Below are positions 52,195 through 60,773 of a stretch of DNA of 64,000 bases, piece after piece. The stretch is from Streptomyces colonosanans (GTDB lineage Bacteria > Actinomycetota > Actinomycetes > Streptomycetales > Streptomycetaceae). The position numbers and the translations under genes are program-made. Below the pieces are notes generated by a model. It was given only the letters and a program-made list of their open reading frames with translations, did no database searches and was not told where the DNA came from. The number at the start of each line of letters is the position of its first letter. Position 1 is the stretch's first letter. The stretch spans positions 1 to 64,000 of the forward strand of contig NZ_MLYP01000043.1 in NCBI RefSeq assembly GCF_001866645.1, given 5' to 3'.

Positions 52195-52225
52195 CCGCTT
52201 GTCACCCGGGTCGAGCCGGGTGGAA

Positions 52226-52263
52226 CAGGGGCCCGTCGTGCGAAAGTGCGGCGGGCCCCTGTG
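52226..52263 (+). terminator. Terminator after lepA
   Basis: ACAGGGGCCCG pairs with CGGGCCCCTGT (11 bp perfect, with further partial pairing inside). It lies about 32 bases after the lepA stop. Confidence 0.8.
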
Positions 52264-52353
52264 TATGGTCCGCTCACTCCTGGAGGAAGCGACGGCCCGC
52301 CGCCCCTTACACACCGGCCGGTCGGGCTCTACCCTGATCTCTGCTCCATTAGT

Positions 52354-52366
52354 TACTCGCGAGTTA
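52354..52366. promoter_or_regulatory. Possible operator upstream of the acyl-CoA synthetase
   Basis: TAACTCGCGAGTAA-type dyad: the sequence TTACTCGCGAGTTA is a near-perfect inverted repeat centred on CGCG, in an AT-richer patch 70-85 bases before the start codon. It is of the type bound by TetR-family lipid regulators. The protein is not in this window. Confidence 0.5.
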
Positions 52367-52437
52367 AACAAGTGCCCGCGAGAAAATACAGCCGAAACGA
52401 GCAGCCAGCCGCACCGTCGCGGGCCCCGGAGGATGTC

Positions 52438-54312
52438 GTGAGCGACACACAGACTTTGATCGAGAACCGTCCGCCGTCCGTGGCGGCCCTCTTCCTGGAG
52501 CGCGTGGCGGCCACACCGGACGCCGAGGCCTACCGCTACCCCGTGCCCCCTGCCGCCGGTGCGGGCCCGGACGACTGGAAGTCGCTGAGCTGGGCGCAGG
52601 CCGCCGAGCGGGTCTACGCGGTCGCGGCCGGACTGATCGAGCTGGGCGTTCAGCCGGAGCAGCGGGTGGCGCTGGCCTCCTCGACCCGGGTCGAGTGGAT
52701 CCTCGCCGACCTGGGCATCCTGTGCGCCGGTGCGGCCACGACGACGGTCTACCCGCAGACGAACGCCGACGAGTGCGCGTTCATCCTCGCCGACTCCGGG
52801 AGCAAGGTGCTCATCGCGGAGAACGCCGAGCAGCTCGCCAAGGTGCAGGAGAAGCGCGACGAACTGTCCGAGCTGACCCATGTCGTGGTGATCGACCCGA
52901 AGGATGTCGAGACCGGTGACCGGGTGCTCACCCTCGCCGAGCTGGAGACCCGGGGCGCCGCGTATCTGGAGGAGCACCCAGAGCTGATCAAGGAGCGGGT
53001 CGGAGCGATCACCAGCGACCAGCTCGCCACCCTGATCTACACCTCCGGCACCACCGGCCGTCCCAAGGGCGTGCGTCTGCCGCACGACAACTGGTCGTAC
53101 ATGGCCAAGGCGATCGCCGCCACCGGCCTGCTCAGTGCCGACGACGTGCAGTACCTCTGGCTGCCGCTCGCACACGTCTTCGGTAAGGTGCTCACCTCCG
53201 GCCAGATCGAGATCGGCCACGTCACCGCCGTCGACGGCCGCGTCGACAAGATCATCGAGAATCTGCCGGTCGTCCAGCCGACGTATATGGCGGCCGTGCC
53301 GCGCATCTTCGAGAAGGTCTACAACGGGGTCGCGGCCAAGGCGCGGGCCGGCGGCGCCGCCAAGTACAAGATCTTCCAGTGGGCGGCCGAGGTCGCGCGC
53401 GAGTACGCCAAGGTCACGCAGGACAACTTCCGGCGCACCGGCAGCCGCTCCGTGCCCTTCGGCCTCGCCGTCAAGCACAGGACCGCCGACGCGCTCGTCT
53501 ACGCCAAGATCCGCGAGGCCTTCGGCGGCAGACTGCGCGCCTGTATCTCCGGCTCCGCCGCCCTCGCGCCCGAGATCGGCTACTTCTTCGCCGGCGCCGG
53601 TATCCACATCCTGGAGGGGTACGGACTCACGGAGTCCTCCGCCGCCTCCTTCGTGAACCCCGGCGAGGCCTACCGCACCGGCACGGTCGGCAAGCCGCTG
53701 CCCGGCACCGAGGTGCGCATCGCGGACGACGGCGAGATCCTGCTGCGCGGCCCCGGCATCATGCAGGGCTACCACGGGCTGCCGGAGAAGACCGCCGAGG
53801 TGCTGGAGTCCGACGGCTGGTTCCACACCGGTGACATCGGCGAGCTGTCGCCCGACGGGTACCTGCGCATCACCGACCGCAAGAAGGACCTCATCAAAAC
53901 CTCCGGCGGCAAGTACATCGCGCCCGCCGAGGTCGAAGGCCAGTTCAAGGCGGTGTGTCCGTACGTCTCCAACATCCTTGTGCACGGCGCCGACCGGAAC
54001 TACTGCACCGCGCTGATCGCCCTCGACGAGGTGTCCCTCCTGGAGTGGGCGAAGGAGAACGGCCTGGAGGGCAAGCCGTACGCGGAGGTCGTCGCCGCGC
54101 CCGCCACGGTGGAGATGGTCGGAAAGTACGTCGGGCAGCTCAACCAGGGACTCCAGCGCTGGCAGACCATCAAGAAGTTCCGCCTCCTGCCGCGCGACCT
54201 CGACGTGGAGCACGGTGAGGTCACGCCGAGCCTGAAGCTGAAGCGGCCGGTGGTGGAGCGCGAGTACAAGCACCTGATCGACGAGATGTACGCGGGCACG
54301 CGCGAGGCGTAG
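52438..54312 (+). CDS. Long-chain acyl-CoA synthetase (AMP-forming)
   Basis: The 624-residue ANL-superfamily enzyme activates fatty acids. Motifs: YTSGTTGRPKGVRL (AMP-binding P-loop) near residue 200, LEGYGLTESSA, GWFHTGDIGEL and ITDRKKDLIKTSGGKYIAP with the hinge. The GTG at 52438 follows GGAGG. A terminator precedes it, so it has its own promoter; TTAGTTACTCGCGAGTTAAACAAG around 52350 contains a TACTCGCGAGTTA palindrome that could be a FadR/TetR-type operator. Confidence 0.92.
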   Translation: MSDTQTLIENRPPSVAALFLERVAATPDAEAYRYPVPPAAGAGPDDWKSLSWAQAAERVYAVAAGLIELGVQPEQRVALASSTRVEWILADLGILCAGAATTTVYPQTNADECAFILADSGSKVLIAENAEQLAKVQEKRDELSELTHVVVIDPKDVETGDRVLTLAELETRGAAYLEEHPELIKERVGAITSDQLATLIYTSGTTGRPKGVRLPHDNWSYMAKAIAATGLLSADDVQYLWLPLAHVFGKVLTSGQIEIGHVTAVDGRVDKIIENLPVVQPTYMAAVPRIFEKVYNGVAAKARAGGAAKYKIFQWAAEVAREYAKVTQDNFRRTGSRSVPFGLAVKHRTADALVYAKIREAFGGRLRACISGSAALAPEIGYFFAGAGIHILEGYGLTESSAASFVNPGEAYRTGTVGKPLPGTEVRIADDGEILLRGPGIMQGYHGLPEKTAEVLESDGWFHTGDIGELSPDGYLRITDRKKDLIKTSGGKYIAPAEVEGQFKAVCPYVSNILVHGADRNYCTALIALDEVSLLEWAKENGLEGKPYAEVVAAPATVEMVGKYVGQLNQGLQRWQTIKKFRLLPRDLDVEHGEVTPSLKLKRPVVEREYKHLIDEMYAGTREA

Positions 54313-54534
54313 GGGCGCCTGGGATCCGCTGGCCTCCGGGGCGAACGCCGCCTGCCGGGGCTCAAGGTCCGCGGATCCCGGTGGTCGAATCCGTCCGGCT
54401 TCGAGCACCTCAATAGCACGGTTTTCACCCACGGCGGTCCACTTCGCCGACTCGGCGCTCATGGGCGCGGCCGGTCTGCCAACCTGTCCCCATCGTCAGA
54501 GTCGTATGCGTGCGCACTGCTCGGGGAGCTGTCG

Positions 54535-56472
54535 ATGGGGGCCATTCCAACGCCACGGGAGACCGCCTCCCGTACCCCTGGCACGCCCGCGCACGAAGGG
54601 ACGGGCCGGCGCGCGGTGGTGCGTACGACGCTGTTCGGCGGCCCGCTCGCGCCCGGCGCCGCCCGCCGTCTCGTGCACGACGCCCTCACCGGATGGGCCC
54701 ACCTCGCCGAGCCTGACACCTTCACCGAGCGCCTGATGGACGACGCCCTGCTCGTCACCAGCGAACTCGTCACCAATGCCGTTGTGCACGCGGGCACGGA
54801 CGTCGACCTGGTCTGCCGACTGGAGGAAGCGGGCGACCAACCGGCCGGCCTCGTCATCGAGGTCTGCGACCACCATCCCGCGCGGGCGGTACGGGAGGAG
54901 AGCACCGAACACCCCTACGGCATACCGGAGTACGGGCGCGGCCTGCGGCTCGTCTCCATGCTCTCCGCAGCCTGGGGGATCACGTATCGCACCGGCGCCA
55001 AGACCGTCTGGGCGAGGCTGCCCCTCGACGGAGCCCTGGACGCCGAGGAGGAGATCGAGGCGTACGCGGGCGGCGGCGCCCTGGAGCACGGGCCGGACGC
55101 CGCCGAGTCGCTCGCGTTCGAACCCTTCGCGTTCACCGGACCCCGGTACGGCGCACGGGACCGGGACGGGCGGGGTCACGGCGCCCTCTCCTTCCTGGCC
55201 GAGGCCTCCGATCTGCTCGCCGGACAGCTCGACGAGGACTTGGTCGCCGCGCTCACCGGACAGCTGCTCGTACCGCGGCTCGCGGACTGGTGCGCGGTGT
55301 GGCTGGAGGACGAGGTGACCGGCTGGCACGGGCCCGAGGCGGCGGTGGCCGGCGGCCCGCGGCTCGCCCGTGTCTGGCACGGCAGCGAGAACCGCATCGA
55401 GGAACTGCGCCGGGCCCTGGAGAAGGACCCGCCCCGGCTGCCCGAGTCGGTGGGCTCCCAGGCGGTGCCCGTGCCCTGGCCGGGCGAGGCGCTGGGTCCG
55501 CGGGGCGACATCGGGGCCGCGCTCGCCTACCGGCTGATCGCCGGGGGTCGGCCGCTGGGCACGCTCGTCATCGGACGGGCCGGGCTGTCGCGCTTACCCG
55601 ACGAGGTCACCGGGCTCCTCGAGGACCTCAGCCGACGGGTGGCGCTGGCCATCGGAGCGGCCCGGCAGTACGCGCGCCAGGCCACCATCAGCCGGGTGCT
55701 GCAGCGCGGGCTGCTGCCCGGCGCGGTCGCCGAGATCCCCGGGGTGAGCAGCGCGCTCGTGTACGAGCCCCGCGACCAGGGCGGGCCGAGCGGTGACTTC
55801 TACGACCTGTTCCCGGCCGGCCGCGGACGCTGGTGCTTCGCGCTCGGCGACGTCCAGGGCAAGGGTCCGGAGGCGGCGGTCGTGATCGGGCTCGCCCGGC
55901 CCTGGCTGCGGCTGCTGGCCCGCGAGGGCTATGCGGTGCCCGACGTCCTGGACCGCCTCAACCAGCTCCTGCTGGACGACGCGACGGAGGCCTCGGACGC
56001 GGCGGCGCGGGCGCTGGTCACGGCGGGTGCCCCGGTGCCGTTCGCCGACGACGGCCCCCACGCCCGCTTCCTCTCCCTGCTCTACGGCGAGCTGGTCCCC
56101 TTCGACGGCGGGGTGCGCTGCACGGTCGCCGCCGCCGGGCATCCCCTGCCGCTGCTGCTGGGCCCGGACGGTGACGTACGGACCGTGGCACAGCCGCAGA
56201 CCCTCCTCGGGGTCGTCGAGGACGTGACGTACACATGCCAGACGTTTGAGCTGCACCCCGCCGACACGCTCCTGTGCGTCACGGACGGCGTGACCGAGCG
56301 ACGCAACGGCCCGCGCCAGTTCGACGACGGGGACGGGCTGGCGACGGCCCTCGCCGGCTGCGCCGGGCTGAGCGCGCCGCTGATCGCGGAGCGGATCCGG
56401 AGGCTGGTGCACGAGTTCGGGGCGAAGCCACCGGAGGACGATCTGGCACTGCTGGTGCTGCGGGCGGAATGA
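54535..56472 (+). CDS. Anti-sigma-type ATPase fused to PP2C/SpoIIE phosphatase
   Basis: The 645-residue protein has an RsbW-like HATPase domain (residues 30-165: DALLVTSELVTNAVVHAGTDVDL and GRGLRLVSMLSAAWGI), a middle GAF-like sensor region (about 225-385) and a C-terminal SpoIIE PP2C domain (VYEPRDQGGPSGDFYDLFP, ALGDVQGKGPEAAVV, CVTDGVTERRNGPRQF, PEDDLALLVLR). Kinase and phosphatase in one chain suggest control of an anti-anti-sigma partner switch. GGGGAG lies 7 nt before the ATG. Partner genes are not nearby. Confidence 0.92.
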   Translation: MGAIPTPRETASRTPGTPAHEGTGRRAVVRTTLFGGPLAPGAARRLVHDALTGWAHLAEPDTFTERLMDDALLVTSELVTNAVVHAGTDVDLVCRLEEAGDQPAGLVIEVCDHHPARAVREESTEHPYGIPEYGRGLRLVSMLSAAWGITYRTGAKTVWARLPLDGALDAEEEIEAYAGGGALEHGPDAAESLAFEPFAFTGPRYGARDRDGRGHGALSFLAEASDLLAGQLDEDLVAALTGQLLVPRLADWCAVWLEDEVTGWHGPEAAVAGGPRLARVWHGSENRIEELRRALEKDPPRLPESVGSQAVPVPWPGEALGPRGDIGAALAYRLIAGGRPLGTLVIGRAGLSRLPDEVTGLLEDLSRRVALAIGAARQYARQATISRVLQRGLLPGAVAEIPGVSSALVYEPRDQGGPSGDFYDLFPAGRGRWCFALGDVQGKGPEAAVVIGLARPWLRLLAREGYAVPDVLDRLNQLLLDDATEASDAAARALVTAGAPVPFADDGPHARFLSLLYGELVPFDGGVRCTVAAAGHPLPLLLGPDGDVRTVAQPQTLLGVVEDVTYTCQTFELHPADTLLCVTDGVTERRNGPRQFDDGDGLATALAGCAGLSAPLIAERIRRLVHEFGAKPPEDDLALLVLRAE

Positions 56473-56512
56473 GCACGACGGGGAGCCCGGGCGGTACGGG
56501 ACAATGGAGGAC

Positions 56513-57745
56513 ATGCCTTCCGCACTTCCCGACGGCGAGCCCGTCCCCGACGACGGGGCCCTGCCCGCGCACGCCCTGGCCGGGGCCGCCGATCGCCCTC
56601 TCGGGTTCTACCTCCATGTGCCGTACTGCGCGACGCGCTGCGGCTACTGCGACTTCAACACGTACACGGCGACGGAGCTGCGCGGCACCGGCGGGGTGCT
56701 GGCGTCCCGCGACAACTACGCGCAGATGCTGACCGACGAGATCCGCCTGGCCCGCAAGGTGCTCGGCGACGACCCGCGCGAGGTCCGCACGGTCTTCGTC
56801 GGGGGCGGTACGCCGACACTGCTGGCCGCGGACGACCTGGTACGGATGCTGGGGGCGATCCGCGACGAGTTCGGCCTCGCGGACGACGCGGAGGTCACAA
56901 CGGAGGCGAACCCGGAGTCGGTGGACGAGCGGTACCTGGCCACCCTCCGGGAGGGCGGCTTCAACCGGATCTCCTTCGGCATGCAGAGCGCGAAGCAGCA
57001 TGTCCTGAAGATCCTCGACCGCACGCACACCCCCGGCCGCCCCGAGGCCTGCGTGGCCGAGGCACGCGCGGCGGGCTTCGAGCATGTGAACCTGGACCTG
57101 ATCTACGGCACGCCGGGGGAGTCGGACGACGACTGGCGGGCGTCGCTGGACGCCGCGCTGGGCGCGGGCCCGGACCACATCTCCGCATACGCCCTGATCG
57201 TCGAGGAGGGCACCCAGCTCGCACGACGCATCCGCCGCGGCGAGGTCCCCATGACCGACGACGACGTGCACGCCGACCGCTACCTGATCGCCGAGGAGAC
57301 CCTGTCCGCGGCGGGCTTCGACTGGTACGAGGTATCCAACTGGGCCACCTCCGAGGCCGGCCGCTGCCTGCACAACGAGCTGTACTGGCGCGGCGCCGAC
57401 TGGTGGGGCGCGGGCCCGGGCGCCCACAGCCATGTGGGCGGGGTGCGCTGGTGGAACGTGAAGCACCCGGGCGCGTACGCGGCGGCACTGGCGGCGGGAC
57501 GGTCACCGGGCGCCGGGCGTGAGGTCCTGTCGGACGAGGACCGCCGGGTGGAGCGCATCCTGCTGGAGCTGCGGCTGCGGGAGGGCGCGCCGCTGTCCCT
57601 GCTGCGGGAGCAGGGGCTGGCGGCTTCCCGCCGCGCGCTCGCGGAGGGGCTGCTGCAGGAGGGGGCCTACGCGGAGGGGCGGGCCGTTCTGACGCTGCGG
57701 GGGCGGCTGCTGGCGGACGCGGTGGTGCGGGACCTGGTGGACTGA
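56513..57745 (+). CDS. hemW: HemW-like radical SAM protein
   Basis: The 410-residue protein has the radical SAM cluster Cys39-x3-Cys43-x2-Cys46 (CATRCGYCDF), GGGTPTLL, and NLDLIYGTPGES. It is the HemW type (formerly called coproporphyrinogen oxidase HemN), now seen as a haem chaperone; the extra N-terminal Cys of true HemN is missing. The start is either the ATG at 56513 or 56504. Confidence 0.9.
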   Translation: MPSALPDGEPVPDDGALPAHALAGAADRPLGFYLHVPYCATRCGYCDFNTYTATELRGTGGVLASRDNYAQMLTDEIRLARKVLGDDPREVRTVFVGGGTPTLLAADDLVRMLGAIRDEFGLADDAEVTTEANPESVDERYLATLREGGFNRISFGMQSAKQHVLKILDRTHTPGRPEACVAEARAAGFEHVNLDLIYGTPGESDDDWRASLDAALGAGPDHISAYALIVEEGTQLARRIRRGEVPMTDDDVHADRYLIAEETLSAAGFDWYEVSNWATSEAGRCLHNELYWRGADWWGAGPGAHSHVGGVRWWNVKHPGAYAAALAAGRSPGAGREVLSDEDRRVERILLELRLREGAPLSLLREQGLAASRRALAEGLLQEGAYAEGRAVLTLRGRLLADAVVRDLVD

Positions 57746-57848
57746 TCACTCCGGCGGGTGAATCGGTGCGGGACGGCGGTTCGGTCCCTGACCTGGTTCG
57801 TACGCTGCTGCCGTAATTGACGGTGGCGGAAACCGGAGGACTGCGGAG

Positions 57849-57992
57849 ATGACCGCTGTGATGGACCGACCGATGACCACCGACGTCGTGGCGTTCTTCG
57901 AGAACCTCGAGGTTCCCGAGGGATACAAGGCCGAGCTCCTCCGGGGGGAAATCGTGACCTACCAGGCAATCAAGCCCCACCGCTGGCCGTGA
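57849..57992 (+). pseudogene. Uma2-family (PF05685) 5' remnant
   Basis: The 47 codons start MTAVMDRPMTTDVVAFFENL and continue EVPEGYKAELLRGEIV, the usual N-terminus of Streptomyces Uma2/DUF820 proteins of about 190 residues. After GEIV the sequence turns into TYQAIKPHRWP and stops. The core of the nuclease-like fold is gone. The end overlaps the 3' end of the convergent DUF3097 gene, which marks the deletion point. A ribosome site (CGGAG) is still present. Confidence 0.65.
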
Positions 57993-58779
57993 CGAAGTCG
58001 ATCAACTCCTCCACTCGGCCCAGCAGTTCCGGCTCCAGATCCTTGTAGGACCGCACCCGCGACAGAATCCCCTGCCAGGCCGCGCCCGTGTTCTCCGGCC
58101 ACCCCAGTGCCCTGCACACCCCCGCCTTCCAGTCCTGGCCGTGCGGAACCCGAGGCCACTCCCTGATGCCCAGGGACGCCGGCTTCACCGCCTGCCAGAT
58201 GTCGATGTACGGGTGGCCCACCACCAGGGCGTGTTCGCTCGTCACCGACTGCGCGATGCGCCACTCCTTGGTGCCGGGGACCAGATGGTCCACCAGGACG
58301 CCGAGGCGGGCGTCCGGGCCGGGAGAGAAGGCCGAGACGATCGAAGGCAGGTCGTCCACGCCCTCCAGGTACTCCACCACCACGCCCTCGATGCGCAGGT
58401 CGTCGCCCCACACCCTTTCGACCAGCTCCGCGTCGTGGCGGCCCTCCACATAGATCCGCCCGGCACGGGCCACACGCGCGCGTGCGCCGGGGACGGCCAC
58501 CGAACCCGACGCCGTACGGGCCGGACGCGCCGGCGCCTTCGACGGCCGTACCAGCGTCACCACGCGTCCCTCCAGCAGGAACCCCTGCGGCTCAAGCGGA
58601 AACACCCGGTGCTTGCCGAAGCGGTCCTCCAGGGTGACCGTGCCCGCCTCGCAGCGGATCACCGCGCCGCAGAAGCCGGTGTGCGGCTCCTCGACCACCA
58701 GACCGGGGTCCGCGGGGACCTCCGGCACGGGCTGGGGCTTCTTCCAGGGCGGGGTCAGGTCCGGCGAGTACTGGCGCAT
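57970..58779 (-). CDS. DUF3097 family protein
   Basis: The 269-residue protein shows RQYSPDLTPPWKKPQPVPEVP at the start, IYVEGRHDAELVERVWGDDLR (a TOPRIM-like VEGxxD segment) and EWPRVPHGQDWKAGVCRALGW. This is the actinobacterial DUF3097 family, which I recall being placed with hemW and hrcA. The VEGRHD/DHLV pattern suggests a nucleic-acid or phosphotransfer role, not shown. Its 3' end overlaps the Uma2 remnant. Confidence 0.88.
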   Translation of the reverse strand: MRQYSPDLTPPWKKPQPVPEVPADPGLVVEEPHTGFCGAVIRCEAGTVTLEDRFGKHRVFPLEPQGFLLEGRVVTLVRPSKAPARPARTASGSVAVPGARARVARAGRIYVEGRHDAELVERVWGDDLRIEGVVVEYLEGVDDLPSIVSAFSPGPDARLGVLVDHLVPGTKEWRIAQSVTSEHALVVGHPYIDIWQAVKPASLGIREWPRVPHGQDWKAGVCRALGWPENTGAAWQGILSRVRSYKDLEPELLGRVEELIDFVTASGGA

Positions 58780-58824
58780 TCGGATGACGATAGGAGAAGC
58801 CCGGGGGTGATGTCGTACGGCCGC

Positions 58825-59559
58825 CTACGACACGCCGAAACGGGCCGCCAGCCCGTCCCGCTGGGAGCGGACGAACCGCGCGTCCACCACCGCACCGTGC
58901 CCCGGCACGTACAGCGCGTCCTCCCCGCCCAGCTCCAGCAGCCGGTCCAGGGCGGCCGGCCAGTGCGAGGGAACCGCGTCCGGGCCCGCCTGCGGCTCAC
59001 CGGACTCCTCCACCAGGTCCCCGCAGAACACCGTCCCCGGGTCCCCGGGGACGAGGACGGCCAGGTCGTGGGCCGTGTGACCCGGGCCCACGTTCGCCAG
59101 CAGCACCTCCACCCCGCCCAGGTCCAGCGTGCGTTCGCTCGCGACCTGGTGGTGCGGACGCACCAGCACGTCCGCGGCCTCGGCCGCCTCACCCGGGGCC
59201 AGGCCGTGGCGCACCGCGTCCGCCAGCAGTTCGTCGCGCTCGCGGACGAACAGCGCCTCGAGGCCCACCGCCCCGAACGCCTCCGCGCCCGTGAAGACCG
59301 CCGCACCGAAGACATGGTCGAAGTGGGGGTGCGTGAAGGCGAGATGCGTCACACACCGGTCCGTGCCCAGCGGGGCGAGCAGCCGCCCCGCCTCGGCGCG
59401 CAACCGCGCACCCTCGCCCAGACTCGACCCCGGGTCGATTATGAGCGCGCCATGGTCACCGACCACCAGCCCGGCCGTGCAGTCCCAGACCGGAAGCCGT
59501 ACGCGGCCGGCCCGCGGACCGAGCGCCTCCCACCCGGACTCTTCCCACAACACCTTCAT
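58825..59559 (-). CDS. Metallo-beta-lactamase fold hydrolase
   Basis: The 244-residue protein has the metal motif THPHFDHVFGA near residue 76, a later His in GPGHTAHDL and FCGDLVEE, and a final GHG. These are the HxHxDH and following ligands of the MBL fold. Substrate unknown. It is divergent from hrcA. Confidence 0.9.
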   Translation of the reverse strand: MKVLWEESGWEALGPRAGRVRLPVWDCTAGLVVGDHGALIIDPGSSLGEGARLRAEAGRLLAPLGTDRCVTHLAFTHPHFDHVFGAAVFTGAEAFGAVGLEALFVRERDELLADAVRHGLAPGEAAEAADVLVRPHHQVASERTLDLGGVEVLLANVGPGHTAHDLAVLVPGDPGTVFCGDLVEESGEPQAGPDAVPSHWPAALDRLLELGGEDALYVPGHGAVVDARFVRSQRDGLAARFGVS

Positions 59560-59687
59560 GCGGCGACGCTATGGGCAGGTATCCGGGCCCGGCAAGACAG
59601 TCCCGGACAGGTCGGTACACGTCGGTGGACAGCCGGGCCCGCCCTTGCCGGGGGTGTACCCGACGGCCGTACACTGGGCCGGGGATG

Positions 59688-59714
59688 CTGGCACTCGCAC
59701 GGACAGAGTGCCAG
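59688..59714. promoter_or_regulatory. CIRCE element (HrcA operator)
   Basis: CTGGCACTC and GAGTGCCAG form a perfect 9 bp inverted repeat with a 9-base spacer, matching the CIRCE consensus (TTAGCACTC-N9-GAGTGCTAA) with GC changes at the ends. It lies 40 bases before hrcA, so HrcA should repress its own hrcA-dnaJ operon. Confidence 0.95.
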
Positions 59715-59753
59715 GGGAGACGTCGACGGGAAGAGTTGCTGGAGGTGTGCGCG

Positions 59754-60773
59754 ATGCTCAGTGAACGCAGGCTCGAAGTGCTGCGCGCCATCGTCCAGGA
59801 CTACGTCGGCACCGAGGAGCCGGTGGGCTCCAAGGCGCTCACCGAGCGGCACCAGCTCGGCGTCTCCCCGGCCACCGTCCGCAACGACATGGCCGCGCTG
59901 GAGGAGGAGGGCTATATCGCCCAACCGCACACCAGCGCCGGACGCATCCCCACGGACAAGGGCTACCGCCTCTTCGTCGACAGGCTCGCGGGCGTCAAGC
60001 CGATGACCGCGCCCGAGCGCCGCGCGATCCAGAACTTCCTGGAGTGCGCGGTCGACCTCGACGACGTGGTGGCGCGCACGGTGCGGCTGCTCGCGCAGCT
60101 CACCCGGCAGGTCGCCGTCGTGCAGTACCCCTCGCTGACCCGTTCGACCGTGCGGCATGTGGAACTGCTGTCGATGGCGCCCGCGCGCGTGATGCTCGTG
60201 CTGATCACGGACACCGGCCGGGTCGAGCAGCGCATGATCGACTGCCCCGCACCGTTCGGGGAGGCGTCTCTCGCGGATCTGCGCGCACGGCTCAACAGCC
60301 GGGTCGTCGGACGCCGTTTCGCCGACGTCCCGCAACTGGTGCAGGACCTGCCGGAGGCCTTCGAGGAACCCGAGGACCGCGGCACGGTCTCGACGGTGCT
60401 CTCCACCCTGCTGGAGACGCTCGTGGAGGAGACCGAGGAACGGCTGATGATCGGCGGCACCGCCAACCTCACCCGCTTCGGGCATGACTTCCCTCTCACC
60501 ATCCGGCCCGTCCTGGAGGCGCTCGAGGAGCAGGTCGTGCTCCTCAAGTTGCTGGGTGAGGCGAAGGATCCGGCCATGCGGGTGCGTATCGGTCATGAGA
60601 ACGCGTACGAGGGACTCAACTCCACGTCCGTGGTCTCCGTGGGCTACGGTTCGGGCGGCGAGGCGGTAGCGAAACTCGGCGTGGTCGGACCGACCCGCAT
60701 GGATTACCCGGGAACGATGGGAGCGGTACGAGCGGTGGCACGGTACGTCGGACAGATCCTGGCGGAGTCGTAA
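59754..60773 (+). CDS. hrcA: Heat-inducible transcription repressor HrcA
   Basis: The 339-residue repressor has the N-terminal winged helix (SERRLEVLRAIVQDYVGTEEPVGSKAL in parts, ATVRNDMAALEEEGYI, PHTSAGRIPTDKGYR) and a GAF-like dimerisation domain. The ATG at 59754 follows GGAGGTG. A CIRCE element stands in its promoter. dnaJ follows with no gap. Confidence 0.96.
   Translation: MLSERRLEVLRAIVQDYVGTEEPVGSKALTERHQLGVSPATVRNDMAALEEEGYIAQPHTSAGRIPTDKGYRLFVDRLAGVKPMTAPERRAIQNFLECAVDLDDVVARTVRLLAQLTRQVAVVQYPSLTRSTVRHVELLSMAPARVMLVLITDTGRVEQRMIDCPAPFGEASLADLRARLNSRVVGRRFADVPQLVQDLPEAFEEPEDRGTVSTVLSTLLETLVEETEERLMIGGTANLTRFGHDFPLTIRPVLEALEEQVVLLKLLGEAKDPAMRVRIGHENAYEGLNSTSVVSVGYGSGGEAVAKLGVVGPTRMDYPGTMGAVRAVARYVGQILAES

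Noticed and set aside
50314..54462. Minus-strand open frame of about 1380 codons opposite lepA and the acyl-CoA synthetase
   Set aside because: It is a codon-bias shadow: the plus strand carries two clear enzymes with ribosome sites, and the minus frame has low-complexity composition and no motif.
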